DNA from: Tanytarsus gracilentus
Lineage: Eukaryota; Arthropoda; Insecta; Diptera; Chironomidae
Length of the DNA stretch: 64,000 nt
Assembly (NCBI GenBank): GCA_038502055.1
Contig: JAXRKN010000044.1
Coordinates: 3,630,001 to 3,694,000 of the forward strand
Direction: 5' to 3'
The notes below the pieces were generated by a model that worked only from the letters and a program-made list of their open reading frames with translations, did no database searches and was not told the DNA's origin. Of this stretch, positions 12,521-23,850 are shown in pieces; position 1 is the stretch's first letter; each line of letters opens with the position of its first letter. The position numbers and the translations under genes are program-made.

Positions 12521-13431
12521 CGAAATCTGCATGAAATTGTTTTTTGAATGTGCGTTTTTTTGGAGGGTAAAAGCAACAACAATTTTCAGTAAATCTGCAT
12601 ACATGAAGAACAGTGGAGGAGGTTTATGGTACCTGCGTACAAACGAAAAAACTCTAACGAGCAGCAACAATTGAGATGTAATTAAGAGCGATATCAATTT
12701 ATTCTTCGTGGCTCATCTTTGAATTCTTATTGTGTTTGTGATTTACATGCACCGTCATGTGGCCATTGTCTTTATGCAAATATGACCACTAAGACTTTGA
12801 TGATGTTACGGGAGATTTTGAGATTTTATTTTTATATTAAAAATCATTAATAATTTTAAATTTTATTTATCGTTAAATTTATGAGAGTTTTATTTCTTAA
12901 TCTATGATTTAAATTTTTAATCTCAGACTTAAGTTTTTAAATCCAGAATTAAAATAATAAATTAATAATTACTTTAAACACATATTTTTTTCCCTTAAAA
13001 AATATGAAGATAAAATTGTGTTCAAAATTTCCCACAAGGCATCATAAAACACCATCTCAAAAAAATTCTTGAATCCATCAGTCTACATTCATTAACTAAC
13101 CTTCATCTCCTAACCTACATGATAAACGAAATGGAATCAAAACTAGCAACATCGGGTTTGTTTCAATGGCAGCGTTAGCTCACAATCGACAGACAGAAAT
13201 CAAGAAGTTTCTTTTGTTCCTCATCAACTCTCTTCATGCAATTGAACATGAATTAAAAGCCAATTCATCAATGAAATTATTAAAAAATTTCATGTACTCT
13301 CTTAATGTATATCCGAATTTTCAACACGATTTTTGGTATTTTAAAACACGCCGCGCTTTTAAGATGCGCGTATCAAGATCAAAAAACATTTTGCATTCGA
13401 CCTTTCTTGTTTTAATGTTTTTGGGCCCGGG

Positions 13432-13599
13432 ATGTACATTTACATCGAAGAAGGTCAGACTCAACCCGCTAAGTGGGTGATTTGCGCCGAGAATTTTTAT
13501 TCAGTGCGGAAAATTGTGCAAGAGATGCACGACGTCGACACCGGTCATTGTCTTGACATTATATATCACTATCTCGCAACAATGTGTGGGTCAAAGTGA
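13432..13599 (+). CDS. Candidate small protein or exon (55 aa), unknown
   Basis: An ATG-to-TGA frame of 56 codons in a patch clearly richer in GC than its surroundings. It has mixed, non-repetitive residues (MYIYIEEGQTQPAKWVICAE at the start, then a Cys/His-containing second half with DTGHCLDIIYHYL). The third-position composition resembles the real exons in this window. I do not recognise the product and see no TATA box or signal peptide. It could be a small gene, one exon of a larger gene, or a relic of an inserted element. Confidence 0.25.
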   Translation: MYIYIEEGQTQPAKWVICAENFYSVRKIVQEMHDVDTGHCLDIIYHYLATMCGSK

Positions 13600-16552
13600 G
13601 AGAATTAAATATTTTAAATTTCTTGCATTTTTCAGAAAATTTTAAGTACTTGCAGTAAATGAGAAAATCAACCTTTAAATGCCCTTCCATGGATCTAAAT
13701 GAATTTCGCACGATTTTTAAACAGCCGCCGGGTATCAAAAATTGCCTCAACTCCTTTTAAGAATCGATGATCGCTTAATCGTTATGAAAAATTAAAAAAG
13801 CATTTCGTCGATGTACACAACATGCTCATATAACAATGGCAACGGCAGCATCAAACATCAATTTCACAAGAGACCGTAAATTTGAATGAAACTCCCAATC
13901 ATAAAGATGAAATTTTTTCATCCAACAATGTGATCTAGCGTGTCTTGTGCAAGATTTCGATCATCGTTGCTTGCATGGCTGTAAAAAAATATTGCGCAAA
14001 GTGTTCTACATCCTATATTCTATTAAAAATTCTCCACCTGATGATCATGAAAAATTAATTAAATAGTTGAACGAAAACTAATTGATGACTTCACAGTTTT
14101 TGTAATAATGAATGTAATTTACACCTTATTCGTATATCGCGACATCTCTAAAGTGATGATCATGATTTTATAAAAAAAATAATCTTTTTTGTTTCTGCCA
14201 GGGGATGATGACTTTTAAGACTTTGAAGAATAGCAAAAAATAGAATTATTTAATTTTAAAAAGTGAAAACTTTAATTATTTTTAATTAAGGACTCGTGAT
14301 AAATTTTTCAAATATCTCATTTTAATTTGTTCACGACTTAAATCGACAAATTTCTAATTTATTCTCAAACTTTTTAACTTGTTTCACAATGAGCCAATTT
14401 TTTTATTTTAAAATTCAATTAAATTTAAATTCATTCGATTGCATCCGCCATTCATTAAATTATGATCTTTTATTTGTCATTAAAAACATTCTAATTCGAT
14501 TGCATCCCATGCCGTTATTTGGTAATGCGATACAAAATTACACATATCGCGTACAAATTATTTATTGCCATGCGCATGCAATAAAAATATCTTTGTGTGT
14601 CAGATATAAATTGAGTTAGGGAGCGTCCCGAAAGTGCCTCGAGATTTTCAAATTTTTCCGATTGGGAGGTTCTTGGATATTTTTTAATTCAAAGAATTCC
14701 ATTTTGCGAAACAATCAACCTTCAGTTCGTGGAAAGAGTGCAATGCGTGTGATGACAGGGAAAATAAAATCAATGATTTTATAAACCTAAAGACAGATGC
14801 ACTCAGTAGTTAATTGTATAATTAGCAGAAGTCAATTAATTCTAATAAGGTCTAATAAGATGCAATGATGATGCATCAGTGTTAATCCACACACATGGTA
14901 CGATGATTTGCATAACAATGCGAAGAGAAGATCACGGTCGATGATCATGAAAAATTAATTGAAATTATTTTCTTGCAAGGGGTGAGAAATTTTTTAATTC
15001 CATCATTTTTTTAAATTTTAACATTTTTTAAAAAATTTCAAAATTTTATTCAAATTTTTTCCTTAAATTTACAAAAAGTTCAATCTATTTATTTATCCAG
15101 TGAACACTTGCAAGTGTAAGCCTTTTACGAGCACAAAAGATGAATGGTGTTAATCATTTAAAAGTTAATATATGAAAGGAGAGAAAAATTTATTGAATTT
15201 CAGAGCTTTTTCACTCTCAATTGGCATTGAACGCACCCAAACACAAACTAAATCATTTGAAAAATGGGATAGAGATTCACGGTCTAAGAAAATTTCATGT
15301 GAAATAATTTTCTGCGGATTCAGCCGTTAAATTTTTCTTTGTAACTGACCTGAATTCAAATTAGCTATCATTGATGACTTTGTGACACCTCAACTACATC
15401 TGACACGTAGTCGTAACATCTAAATTAATTTATTTATTGAGAATTCATGACGATGCCAAAATATCAAAGAGCTTCAAAAATCTGCTCGATCATGTCATGT
15501 CGAAATGCCGCTGTAAGCTAATAGGTCAAAAGCAGCTGATTGTTTCAAGTGAACAAAAATATAGCTTCCTGCATTTTTCGAGAGAGAATTAATTTAAATT
15601 GGTGGATCATTAAGCAGGAATGTGAAAAGTATCAATTTATTTTGCTTAATTTCTCAAATCAAAACTTGCAAATTGCCCCTTAAAGTTTATTGAATTAACT
15701 TTTGTTTCTCATCTGCTAACGCAGTTTTATTTCTAGCGAATTTATTGCGACAGCAATTAGCAAAAACTCGTCTTGGGTGTCAATAATATTCTAAAACATG
15801 TTGATGTGCCGGACTTTAGATCCTTCAAATTTCAATTTTATTTTGTATTTTATGAATGCTTTGACATTTAGATTAGGTGAGATTTTTTATAAATATTAAA
15901 AAATTAAATTTTTTGATTCTCTTAAATTATTTTTAAGCTTCCCGCTTTAATGACTAATAAAAATTAAAATTAAATTCCAAACGACGGCAATAACTATGAA
16001 ATTTGATATCAAAATGATAAAAATTCCTTAACTTCTTAATTATAGCGTTGCACACACGATCAAATTTAAATTGCACAGTTAAAGTTGAAGTCGTGTCATT
16101 TATAATCAGATATTTTAGCCTACACTATGCTGCCATATAAAATTCACAATATCCAGTACGCATTTTCATCTTCTTAATAGCCTACAAAAACACCACAGCA
16201 AATTGCTTTCAAATGAAGTTATCCGAATGCAGTTTGAATGCCAAGAAAGTTTCATCATAAAAATTAAATATATGCAGCTATAATGACAATCTACAATTAA
16301 TACTTCATTCATATTCGATTCATTCATAAAAATTATGACGCAAGTCGACTGCATTTCCGTTTTTCTTCTTATTCTTTTCCTAAACGTTTAATTAAATTTT
16401 AATGTAGACAGATTTTAATTTGAGTGTGGATTTTTTTATTGTTTGTTTTGTCTCGATTTTATTTTCGCGTGCAACTTAAAAAGTTTATTTTACAAAATTG
16501 ATTAAAGCGAAGTGAGCGAATGCATAGGAAAAGTCTTTGAGTAAAATATCTA

Positions 16553-16572
16553 GGAAGGTTCGAATCTTAAAA
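16553..16572 (+). repeat. T-arm-like motif, copy 4
   Basis: GAAGGTTCGAATCTTAAAA; the loop TTCGAAT is kept, and the stem has changed but still pairs (AAGG/TCTT with G-T). Confidence 0.4.
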
Positions 16573-18075
16573 AATTAATATCAAAAATTTTGAATTTAAA
16601 ATTTATTATTTTTTTTATTGCTAAAATCTTAATTGCATTAATTTTTTAATTTAATTAAATGCCACGAAAACTTGCGCTTAAACCCCTCTCAACTCCATGT
16701 AATTTTAACAAGCTCTTGAGTGACATCACATGCCAGAAAATGACTTGTCCATCAAAACAAAAAACGCACTTCCACTATCCAAAAAATAATGGGAACTGAA
16801 CTCATTAATTATTTGAACCTATGCATGACCTTGACTTCTTCTTTAACATCTCAAAAAACAAAATTATTTTTTTCAATTTCTTCATTTTCCTCTTTCGTTT
16901 GAAACAATGGAAGTATTTTGGCGAAAATTTATTTCATTCACAAAAGTTTATTCAAATTCATTTTATCTCACTGAAATGTCAGTCAATACACATGTGATTA
17001 AATGAAAATCACATCGACGCACGCGGTCAACTCTTAAATCGAGAGCAAGAGACTTGTCAATAAACTGCATTTAATCTACGATAATCGTCGGGTCTGTGTG
17101 AGAAATGAAACATTTTAAAAAGCCATTTATAAACTTTGTTAATGAGTGGATGTGTGGCGAAGTGTCGCTCAACATATTCTTGAACTCAATTTGCATCATG
17201 AAAAGTGCAATTTAGTGATGCACTCTCGATAATGTTAAATTATTTTATGGAGCAGAAATTGCATAAAGAAATTAATTACCGATATCCGATTATGAGTTTT
17301 TCGTGGACAAAATAAAAGATAAAATAGGCAAAATTTAAAAATTTAATTTTCAAAACTTTTTTAACCCATTTTGACTAAATAATCAGTCCATTTCACGCCG
17401 GACTATTTTAATTCTTAAGTCATCGCGAAAAAACCATCTCACGAGCAGCAAATTTCTCACGATATGCACCTTAATCTCCATCTCATAGTGCGGATGATAC
17501 AGCAGCATCAGAATTGAATATTTATTAACCATCGCACTGCAATATGCATGCAGCCTCATCCGCCTCTTTTTCATTAGATTGAAAACAATTAATCAACAGA
17601 AGAATTTAACATTTTTAATGCAATAAATCTTAACTGCAGTTTTGAGAGGCGAAAAAAATTAGTAGTTGTGCGGCATTAAAATGCCTTCGCTACAAACACT
17701 GCCGCCAAATTGAAATTGCCTCCATCACTCAACCGATGAGCTTTGATTCTTGGCATTTATCATAAAATCGACTAATCAAAAATTTGCATACACAAGTCAA
17801 CCCCAAAAATGTTGCTTTAATTCAATTTTAATAAAAAGTAATTTCTAGCTCAACCAGTCAACCGCCAAAAGAAAAATGATGTGAAGACGAGAGTGAGAGA
17901 GAAAAAATATTACAATTATTTGCCTCTGACTCGTGCAAAAAGCTTTAAAATTGTTGTTGTTCGATCGGGCTGTCGTCGGTTACACCAGCCTAGCTCTTTT
18001 TTTCGTGAGTATGGCGCGCGCGCATCTAGGAATGAAACAGAAACTTCACTATAGTGGTGGATCATTTTCATTAGG

Positions 18076-18083
18076 TATAAAAA
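18076..18083 (+). promoter_or_regulatory. TATA box of cuticle gene 18181-19167
   Basis: TATAAAAA, 105 bp upstream of the ATG on the plus strand. Confidence 0.75.
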
Positions 18084-18180
18084 GCGATGTGCAGGCCCAT
18101 AAAAATATTAAAACACTTCAAAGCTTTGATTTGATTAGCTCGTGTGCACTTCTTTGAAAAAAAATATTTCAATCCTAAAA

Positions 18181-19167
18181 ATGAAATTCCTTGTAAGTGT
18201 GACATAAAAAGGATTTAAATCGAGAGAGAAAAAAAAATATTTCTTGTGATTGAGTGAATAGTAAATTGTGCAAGTGATATTTAGAGGCAATTTGTTGATC
18301 GCATTAAGTTTGTAAATTGAAGAAATTTATGAATGCTCTTTGCGGGTCAAGACAGTGATACTTTTTAAAAATTGAAATTTTTATAAAAAAGGATGCGATT
18401 GATAAAAAGTTAAAAGATTAAAATTTTCAACTTAAGGATTCGAACCTTAAATTTATTATTTTGCTCTAATCATAACGGATTTTTTCAATTTTAAAAAATA
18501 TTCCACAAATTTATTTTTAAATTATTCGAAAATTTCATTCCCTTGCAATTTCTTTTAAACACCGCACCGCAAAAAAATTACAAATTGATCGCGATATCAC
18601 ACTAAGACACAAAAAATATTGCCACATCTCACTCTCATCTCGAATTTAAATTGAATCTAATTAATTTTGTTATTAATGGCGCAATAATTTTCCATTATTA
18701 GATTGTTTTGTCGATTGCATTCGCTTGTGCATCTGCACAATTCCGCCCAGCACCAGTTTATGGCGCAGATAGAGATGCCGTCATTTTGAAACAAGTTTAT
18801 GATTTAAATCCAGTGGACAACTCATATGTGTCCAGGTAAATGGGTCAAGTTGAACACGCGCGTCAATTTTTAATCCGTCAATTTTTCATTCAGCTACGAG
18901 ACATCAAATGGCATCAGAGCAGAGGAGCAAGGCTTCATCAAGAATCCAGGCACAAATGTCGAGGCTCAAGTTATGCAAGGAAGCTACTCATATGTTGGAC
19001 CTGATGGTGTCACTTACACTGTTCGTTATATCGCTGACGAAAATGGATTCCGTGCCGAAGGTGCTCATTTGCCAGTCCCACCAGCTCCAATTGCACCAGT
19101 TCCAGTTCAGCCTCAATTCAGACCAGCCAGACCAAGCCCAACCAGATTCCCATTCAACCGAAAATAA
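18181..19167 (+). CDS. RR-1 cuticle protein (139 aa)
   Basis: Predicted secreted chitin-binding cuticle protein and the only plus-strand member of the group. Coding exons 18181-18192, 18702-18835 and 18894-19167 (420 nt). The first exon encodes MKFL; with exon 2 it forms the signal peptide MKFLIVLSIAFACASAQ. Exon 2 continues with RPAPVYGADRDAVILKQVYD, and the phase-2 junction joins to SYETSNGIRAEEQGF. The RR-1 core reads GSYSYVGPDGVTYTVRYIAD then ENGFRAEGAHLPVP, followed by a Pro-rich tail (APIAPVPVQPQF...FPFNRK). Everything after the second intron is one exon, unlike the three minus-strand paralogues, which have introns inside or just after the RR core. Confidence 0.94.
18432..18452 (-). repeat. 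T-arm-like motif, copy 5
   Basis: Minus-strand TTAAGGTTCGAATCCTTAAG, the most complete stem of the five copies, inside intron 1 of the plus-strand cuticle gene. Confidence 0.45.
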
Positions 19168-20465
19168 GCGTTCGTCATCATTCGTGATCATCATTCCCTT
19201 GTTTTCACGTGTTGCCATTGAAAAGTTTTTTTGTAGAAAAAATTTGTGATGCTAAAAATTCATTGCGAAAAAATCTCACTCGCACCTTCATTTCGATTTC
19301 AATTCTCCCTCCTCGACTACAAACATGGATATCTGATGCGATTTATTTCGTCATTTATCTTTGACTCTGCATTCTCATTTTTAAATTCTCTATTAGTGTG
19401 TATTTGAATTATTAATTATCTGTTTGTGTAAAAAATACTTCGAGTGCTTTTGACTAATAAAAAAGCAAAGAATTTTAAGAAATTCAATTAAATGTGTTTG
19501 ACTATTTACAGTGTTTTTAAATCCTTGATAAAAAATTAAAATGAAAGATTTAAATTTAAAACTACGGATTAAAAATAAATCCAGAAGATTAAAACATAAC
19601 ACAACGGATTAATCGCAGATTAAAAATAAATCCAGAAGATAAAAAATTAACTCAACAGATTAAAATTAATCTCTAAACTTTATTTTAAACCGTTTTAAAG
19701 ATCGCTAAAGTAATAAATTTTGCAAACCTCTTTTAATAAAATTAATTTTCACGATAACCATCAATTGAATATTTATTGCAATTATGCAAGATTTTGCTCG
19801 CAATTTTCTCTCTCACAACCTTTTTAACTTTGCAATAATCGCGAAGATTGATTTCAGCTGAATCTTATTATTATCACAGTCATCTTGTTGAATTGTAATT
19901 TTTAATAACCGACATCAGTTTTATTTTTGGCAGGAAAGAGTTGAGTCGTGTAATGAAGAAATTTATGTGAAATGAAAAGGTTAAAAATATAGATGAAGAA
20001 CATGAGTTTGAAACTAAAAGTGGCGTGTGTAAAGCTGTATATAGTTAACAAGTAAGCGTGATACATTGTTTCATTTGAAATATAATTAATTGGTCTTCAA
20101 TTTTAAGTATAATGATTTGTGCTCACAGTTTGTGGTAAACAGTTGAATTATCTCGAGAGATCTCGGGGAATTTCGGAACTTAAAAAAATTGTTGACACTA
20201 ATAAAGTTTCGTAAAGTGATTCATTCCCATTTTTCGAATATATTCTTTTCCGAGAATTGAGTTTTTTTGTTATTTAACTGCAAATTTATTTAAATTTTCA
20301 AACTCAAAGAAATACAATAAAAATTTAAAATCTGTAAAATAAAAACTCACTATGATTGAAAACGGTTAAATTTAATAAATAAATTAACAAATAATTTTTT
20401 ATTCATAAAAAGTTTCTTAAGAATTAATTTTAAAACAAGCATCTCTAGTTTATGTCGAATAAATT
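19168..20465. other. Intergenic between convergent genes
   Basis: 3' flanks of the plus-strand cuticle gene and the minus-strand Gly-rich gene A. A 23 bp segment (GATTAAAAATAAATCC... at 19567 and 19618) is repeated about 51 bp apart, part of a weak AT-rich repeat field at 19500-19690. No gene seen. Confidence 0.5.
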
Positions 20466-21225
20466 TCATCCATGGAAGCCACCGCTGTCAAATTAAAGAA
20501 TTATTAATTTTAATCAATTAATTAAAATAAATCTTACCCGTGTCCATAACCTCCATAACCGCCTTTAATTAAAAAGTTATAGAAAATAATTTATGAACTT
20601 CTGATAATATTTACCATGTCCACCAAAATGTCCATGTCCATGTCCATGCCCACGACTGTGTCCACTAGAAAAAAAATATATTTTTAGTATTTTTTTGAGG
20701 TGAAAAACTAAAATCCTTGATTCGATTGAAAATCCAAAAAAATATAATTAAAAATGTTTACCCAAATCCTCTTCCTCCTCCATAGCCTTGGCCGCCTTAA
20801 ATTTGTATTGAAGCCTCATTAAACTTCAGTTAAAATTAAGCTGAAATTTTAAACTCACCTCCACTAAAAAAAGTATTTAAATTATTATATTAAAAATTAA
20901 TTTTCTATCGAGTCTAATTACCCATGTTTTCCATAACCACCATGGTGACCGCCATAACCTTAAGAAAAACAATTTTAATATTTTTTTAAAGTTTATTTAA
21001 AATTGAAATATTTAAAAAACCACTTTTAGGTTTTTTCCTAAAAATTAGATACAAACCTTTAAACCCACGTTTGACACGAAGTACGTCTTCAATGTCCTTT
21101 TTCTTCATTGGTTTAAACTCGACTAGCATTAATTGAGAAACATCATTCTGAGCAACTCTTGTCTCATCGACTGGCAATGCCATTGTAGCAACAATGCTCA
21201 ACACAATAATAATAAATAATTTCAT
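20466..21225 (-). CDS. Gly/His-rich secreted prepropeptide A (112 aa)
   Basis: Function unknown. Seven minus-strand exons: 21057-21225, 20922-20958, 20859-20863, 20762-20795, 20615-20664, 20538-20562 and 20466-20484 (339 nt, all GT/AG). Exon 1 encodes the signal peptide MKLFIIIVLSIVATMALPVD, an acidic/Lys propeptide and the dibasic site LRVKR followed by GFK. The other exons encode only the tail: YGGHHGGYGKHG, GGGG, QGYGGGRGFG, HSRGHGHGHGHFGGHG, GYGGYGHG and GGFHG. Exon 3 is 5 nt (TGGAG) and is needed to keep frame. Every junction falls inside a Gly codon. I start at 21225, because the in-frame GTG at 21255 is not conserved in paralogues. Processing at KR would release a ~60-residue Gly/His peptide. 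Possible roles are antimicrobial peptide, cuticle protein or secretion component. Confidence 0.85.
20859..20863 (-). other. 5-nt micro-exon of gene A
   Basis: Acceptor TTTTTTTAG, then TGGAG, then donor GTGAGTTT. It converts the phase-2 end of exon 2 to the phase-1 start of exon 4 and adds one net Gly plus the shared codon parts. The same arrangement is present in B (twice), C and D. Confidence 0.8.
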
Positions 21226-21309
21226 TTTGATTTTAATTTTAACTTTTATTTTCACTTGTTATCTTCCAAAGCAATTTAATTTAACTGATCAATTTCCCTT
21301 CCGACACGC

Positions 21310-21317
21310 TTTATATA
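21310..21317 (-). promoter_or_regulatory. TATA box of gene A
   Basis: TATATAAA in a GGTATATAAAGCG context shared with genes B and C, 85 bp upstream of the ATG. Confidence 0.8.
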
Positions 21318-21433
21318 CCAAATTCTCTATGAATGAATAAATATTTTTCTTTTTTAATAAAGTTGAAAACATCAATGAAAAAAATGTAATTTAAAGATTC
21401 CAGAACACATAAATGCGCGTCGACTAATGAATA

Positions 21434-21460
21434 CCTGAGCTTGTTGATCACTTAATAGTT
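21434..21460 (-). promoter_or_regulatory. Conserved 27 bp upstream element, gene A
   Basis: A 27 bp block (contains GAGCTTGTTGATCACTTAAT) is identical to 23148-23174 upstream of gene B and lies about 125 bp upstream of the TATA box. Shorter, degenerate versions lie upstream of D and E (near 27540 and 29195). It is a candidate shared control element. Confidence 0.5.
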
Positions 21461-21709
21461 CACTGACTTTTTTCGGCTACCTCAACGGAAAAAAAATTAA
21501 TAAATAGTTATATGTGATTGACATCAACGAACTACAAACATGTTGTTTTTTTAAAAAGCTCATGAAATGTTTATTAATATTGTTTATGTTAGTTCTGAAA
21601 ATAATTCTTTGCTACTGATTAAAAAAGCTTTAATATTATATTAAATTACAAAAAATAATTTTATTCAATGAACTTTTCAAAATTCATCTATGTCATGTCT
21701 CTTAAATGT

Positions 21710-22960
21710 TTATCCGTGGTGGTGGCCACCGCTGAAAATTTTAAAAATTATTATGAGAAGTTAACTTAAAAAGTTTTTTTAATTTTAAATCAACTATTTT
21801 TTATGAATTTTTAAGACCTACCCGTGTCCACCTCCATAGCCACCATAGCCTCCTTTTATTGAAGTTACAAAGAAGATTTTTTATGAGTATTTCATTAATA
21901 TCTTCTAATTTTTAAAATTTACCATGTCCGCTAAAATTTAAAAAAAATTAATATCATTTCAAAAGTTATCAAAAGAGTTTTACCCGTGTCCATGATGTCC
22001 ATGATGATGTCCGTGGCCATGTCCACTAGAAAAAAGTTATATCGTGAGTCGAAATTGTAAATAATTGATTTAATCAACAACAAATTATTCTCCATGTTTC
22101 TGGATGTATCTTAAAACATAATGAGCTTTTCTAAAGTTTTTCGAAAATTATAAAATTCTTAATTTATTTTTAAATTCTTAAAAAGCTCCAGAAATAATTT
22201 AAATTTTTGATTCTTACCCTCCTCCATAGCCGCCTTAAGTTTTGCAATAAAACGTCATTAAATTTCAGTTCAAAACGCAGCTGAAAATTTAAACTCACCT
22301 CCGCTATAAAATAATTTAAGTTTAATTTAAATTTTCATTTTTTAAAGTTAAACTTACCCATATCCTCCATAGCCGCCTTAATTTTTGCAATGAAACGTCA
22401 TTAAAGTCCAGTTAAAAGCGCAGCTGAAAATTTAAACTCACCTCCGCTATAAAATAATTTTAGTTAAATTTAAATTTTCATTTTTTTTTTAAGTTAAACT
22501 TACCCATAGCCGCCATAGCCGCCATGACCTTGAAAAGAAGAAAAAACGATTTAAGAATTTTTAATAATCTTAATTAAATTAATTATGCGCATTATTTTTT
22601 TTCAAAACAAAATTATACACAAACATAATTTACATAAAAAAGTGTTTAAGTTTGATTTTTGTAATCGCGATTATAATCATAAAAATTTTTAGAGTAAATT
22701 GAAGATTTGAAATTTTTCTTTTCTAAATTTTCACTGAAAGTTATCTCAAAAATAACTTTTTTAAAAGTTTAAATGCAAATAATTTGACACAAACCTCCAT
22801 ACTGACGTTTAATACGAAGCGCGTCTTCAATGTTCTTTTGCACTGTTGGTTCTAATTCCACAAACTTTAACTGAGATTCATCCTGAGCAACTTTTGACTC
22901 ATCAACTGGCAATGCCATTGTAGCAACAAGGCACAGGGCAATAGTAATGAAAAATTTCAT
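21710..22960 (-). CDS. Gly/His-rich secreted prepropeptide B (112 aa)
   Basis: Paralogue of A with ten minus-strand exons: 22795-22960, 22504-22528, 22442-22446, 22358-22376, 22299-22303, 22218-22233, 21984-22025, 21923-21930, 21822-21852 and 21710-21731 (339 nt, phases agree). Exon 1 encodes MKFFITIALCLVATMALPVD, the propeptide and IKRQYGG. The tail is made of GGY repeats, then a His-rich exon (GHGHGHHHGHHGHG), then GGYGGYGGGHGGGHHHG. Two 5-nt exons (CGGAG) and one 8-nt exon (CGGACATG) are required for frame. Exons 4/5 and their introns are a tandem copy of the neighbouring exon 2/3 unit (see the repeat at 22229-22520). The total length equals that of A although exon number differs (ten against seven). 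Confidence 0.83.
22229..22520 (-). repeat. Tandem duplication (~143 bp unit) inside gene B
   Basis: 22229-22377 and 22372-22520 are near-copies. Each carries a GGYGGYG exon, an intron, a CGGAG micro-exon and the next intron. Differences are mostly small substitutions and T-run length changes. This shows directly how exon number grows in the family. Confidence 0.8.
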
Positions 22961-23039
22961 TTTGATTATTTTAACTTTTTTTTGCTTCTTATCTTCTGAA
23001 ACGACTTGATACAACTGATCCGATTCCTTTTTGACACGC

Positions 23040-23047
23040 TTTATATA
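23040..23047 (-). promoter_or_regulatory. TATA box of gene B
   Basis: TATATAAA preceded by the same CGTGT-type flank as in A, 80 bp upstream of the ATG. Confidence 0.8.
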
Positions 23048-23147
23048 CTGATTTCTTCATTAACATTTTACTCTCTCAACACTATTGAAAGCATCAATGA
23101 AAAAAAATCACGTAAAGACATAAATACTTGTCGCGTCATGGTAAAAA

Positions 23148-23174
23148 CCTGAGCTTGTTGATCACTTAATAGTT
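23148..23174 (-). promoter_or_regulatory. Conserved 27 bp upstream element, gene B
   Basis: Identical to 21434-21460 upstream of gene A, about 100 bp upstream of the B TATA box. Confidence 0.5.
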
Positions 23175-23189
23175 TATTGATTTAATTTA

Positions 23190-23530
23190 GCATGCCCAAC
23201 CGGCTAAATTTTTCAAAACAAATAAGTTTGTGCTTTTTTTGACTCAACAGGTTGATCATAACTGTCAAATTTAAAATTTCTTTTAAAAAAAGCTCAAGAA
23301 ACTTTTTTCAATTTCGTTTCTGTAAGTTGTGAAAATAATTTTTTTTGGTCCCAAATAAAAAAGCTTTTTAAAATTTTAAATTTACAAAAAATGAATTTTA
23401 TTCAATGAACTTTTCTTAGAATGAGTTTTAACACAGAAACGCTGATGAAGATTTTTTTTCGCATTTAATTATCCATGTTGATGAAACGTTTATCCGTAAC
23501 CGCTAAAAATAAAATATAATTAAATTTTTA
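23190..23530. repeat. Segmental duplication, copy 1
   Basis: Nearly the same sequence as 25479-25833, starting at GCATGCCCAACCGGCTAAAT and running through 3' flank into terminal-exon-like sequence. Copy 2 contains the true last exon of gene D; copy 1 is attached to a broken remnant. Confidence 0.8.
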
Positions 23531-23665
23531 AAAATTTGTGCGCGTAGGTATGGAAAATTTTGAGAAAAATGTATCCTCATAAAACCATTGAAAATAATTT
23601 TGAATCATAAAGTTAAAGTCAAATATTCTGAAGACTTGGGGATTTCTTTAAACTCACCATAACCA
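23490..23665 (-). pseudogene. Truncated relic of a Gly-rich gene (D-like 3' end)
   Basis: Two exon-like pieces remain on the minus strand: 23658-23665 (TGGTTATG with acceptor TTTTTAG and donor GTGAGT, matching exon 5 of gene D) and 23490-23502 (CGGTTACGGATAA, a last exon ending GYG-stop). Their phases do not fit (phase 1 end against phase 2 start), and no exon that would bridge them is visible between. Compared with gene D, exons 6-9 are gone and there is no first exon or TATA box. Use as an alternative 3' end by gene C is possible but would also break the frame. Confidence 0.6.
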
Positions 23666-23850
23666 CTAAAAAGAAAAGATTGTATATGTGAGTTAAAATT
23701 TTAAAATTTGTAAAAAACCTTAAAACATTTTTTTGATTGTTAAGAGTTAAAATTAATAAATTTATAAAAAAATCTTATTTTATTCACTAAACTTTTCATT
23801 ATTAACATTTATTTTAAAACGGGAATCTTGTAATTCATGTCGTTTAAATT

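Larger units (their letters stand above)
12521..18075. other. Large intergenic region
   Basis: About 5.5 kb between a minus-strand and a plus-strand cuticle gene. Apart from the short GC-richer frame at 13432-13599 and one T-arm-like motif (16553), I find no coding exon. A 20 bp identical segment recurs exactly 900 bp apart (14041-14060 and 14941-14960). The region could hold the shared control elements of the divergent cuticle genes, but no specific site is recognisable. Confidence 0.5.

Noticed and set aside
18988..19218. Trp-rich minus-strand frame
   Set aside because: Antisense of the Pro-rich RR-1 exon.
20986..21255. N-terminal extension MKIKVKIKIK of gene A
   Set aside because: Starts at GTG, is not conserved in paralogues and would bury the signal peptide; the ATG at 21225 matches all paralogues.
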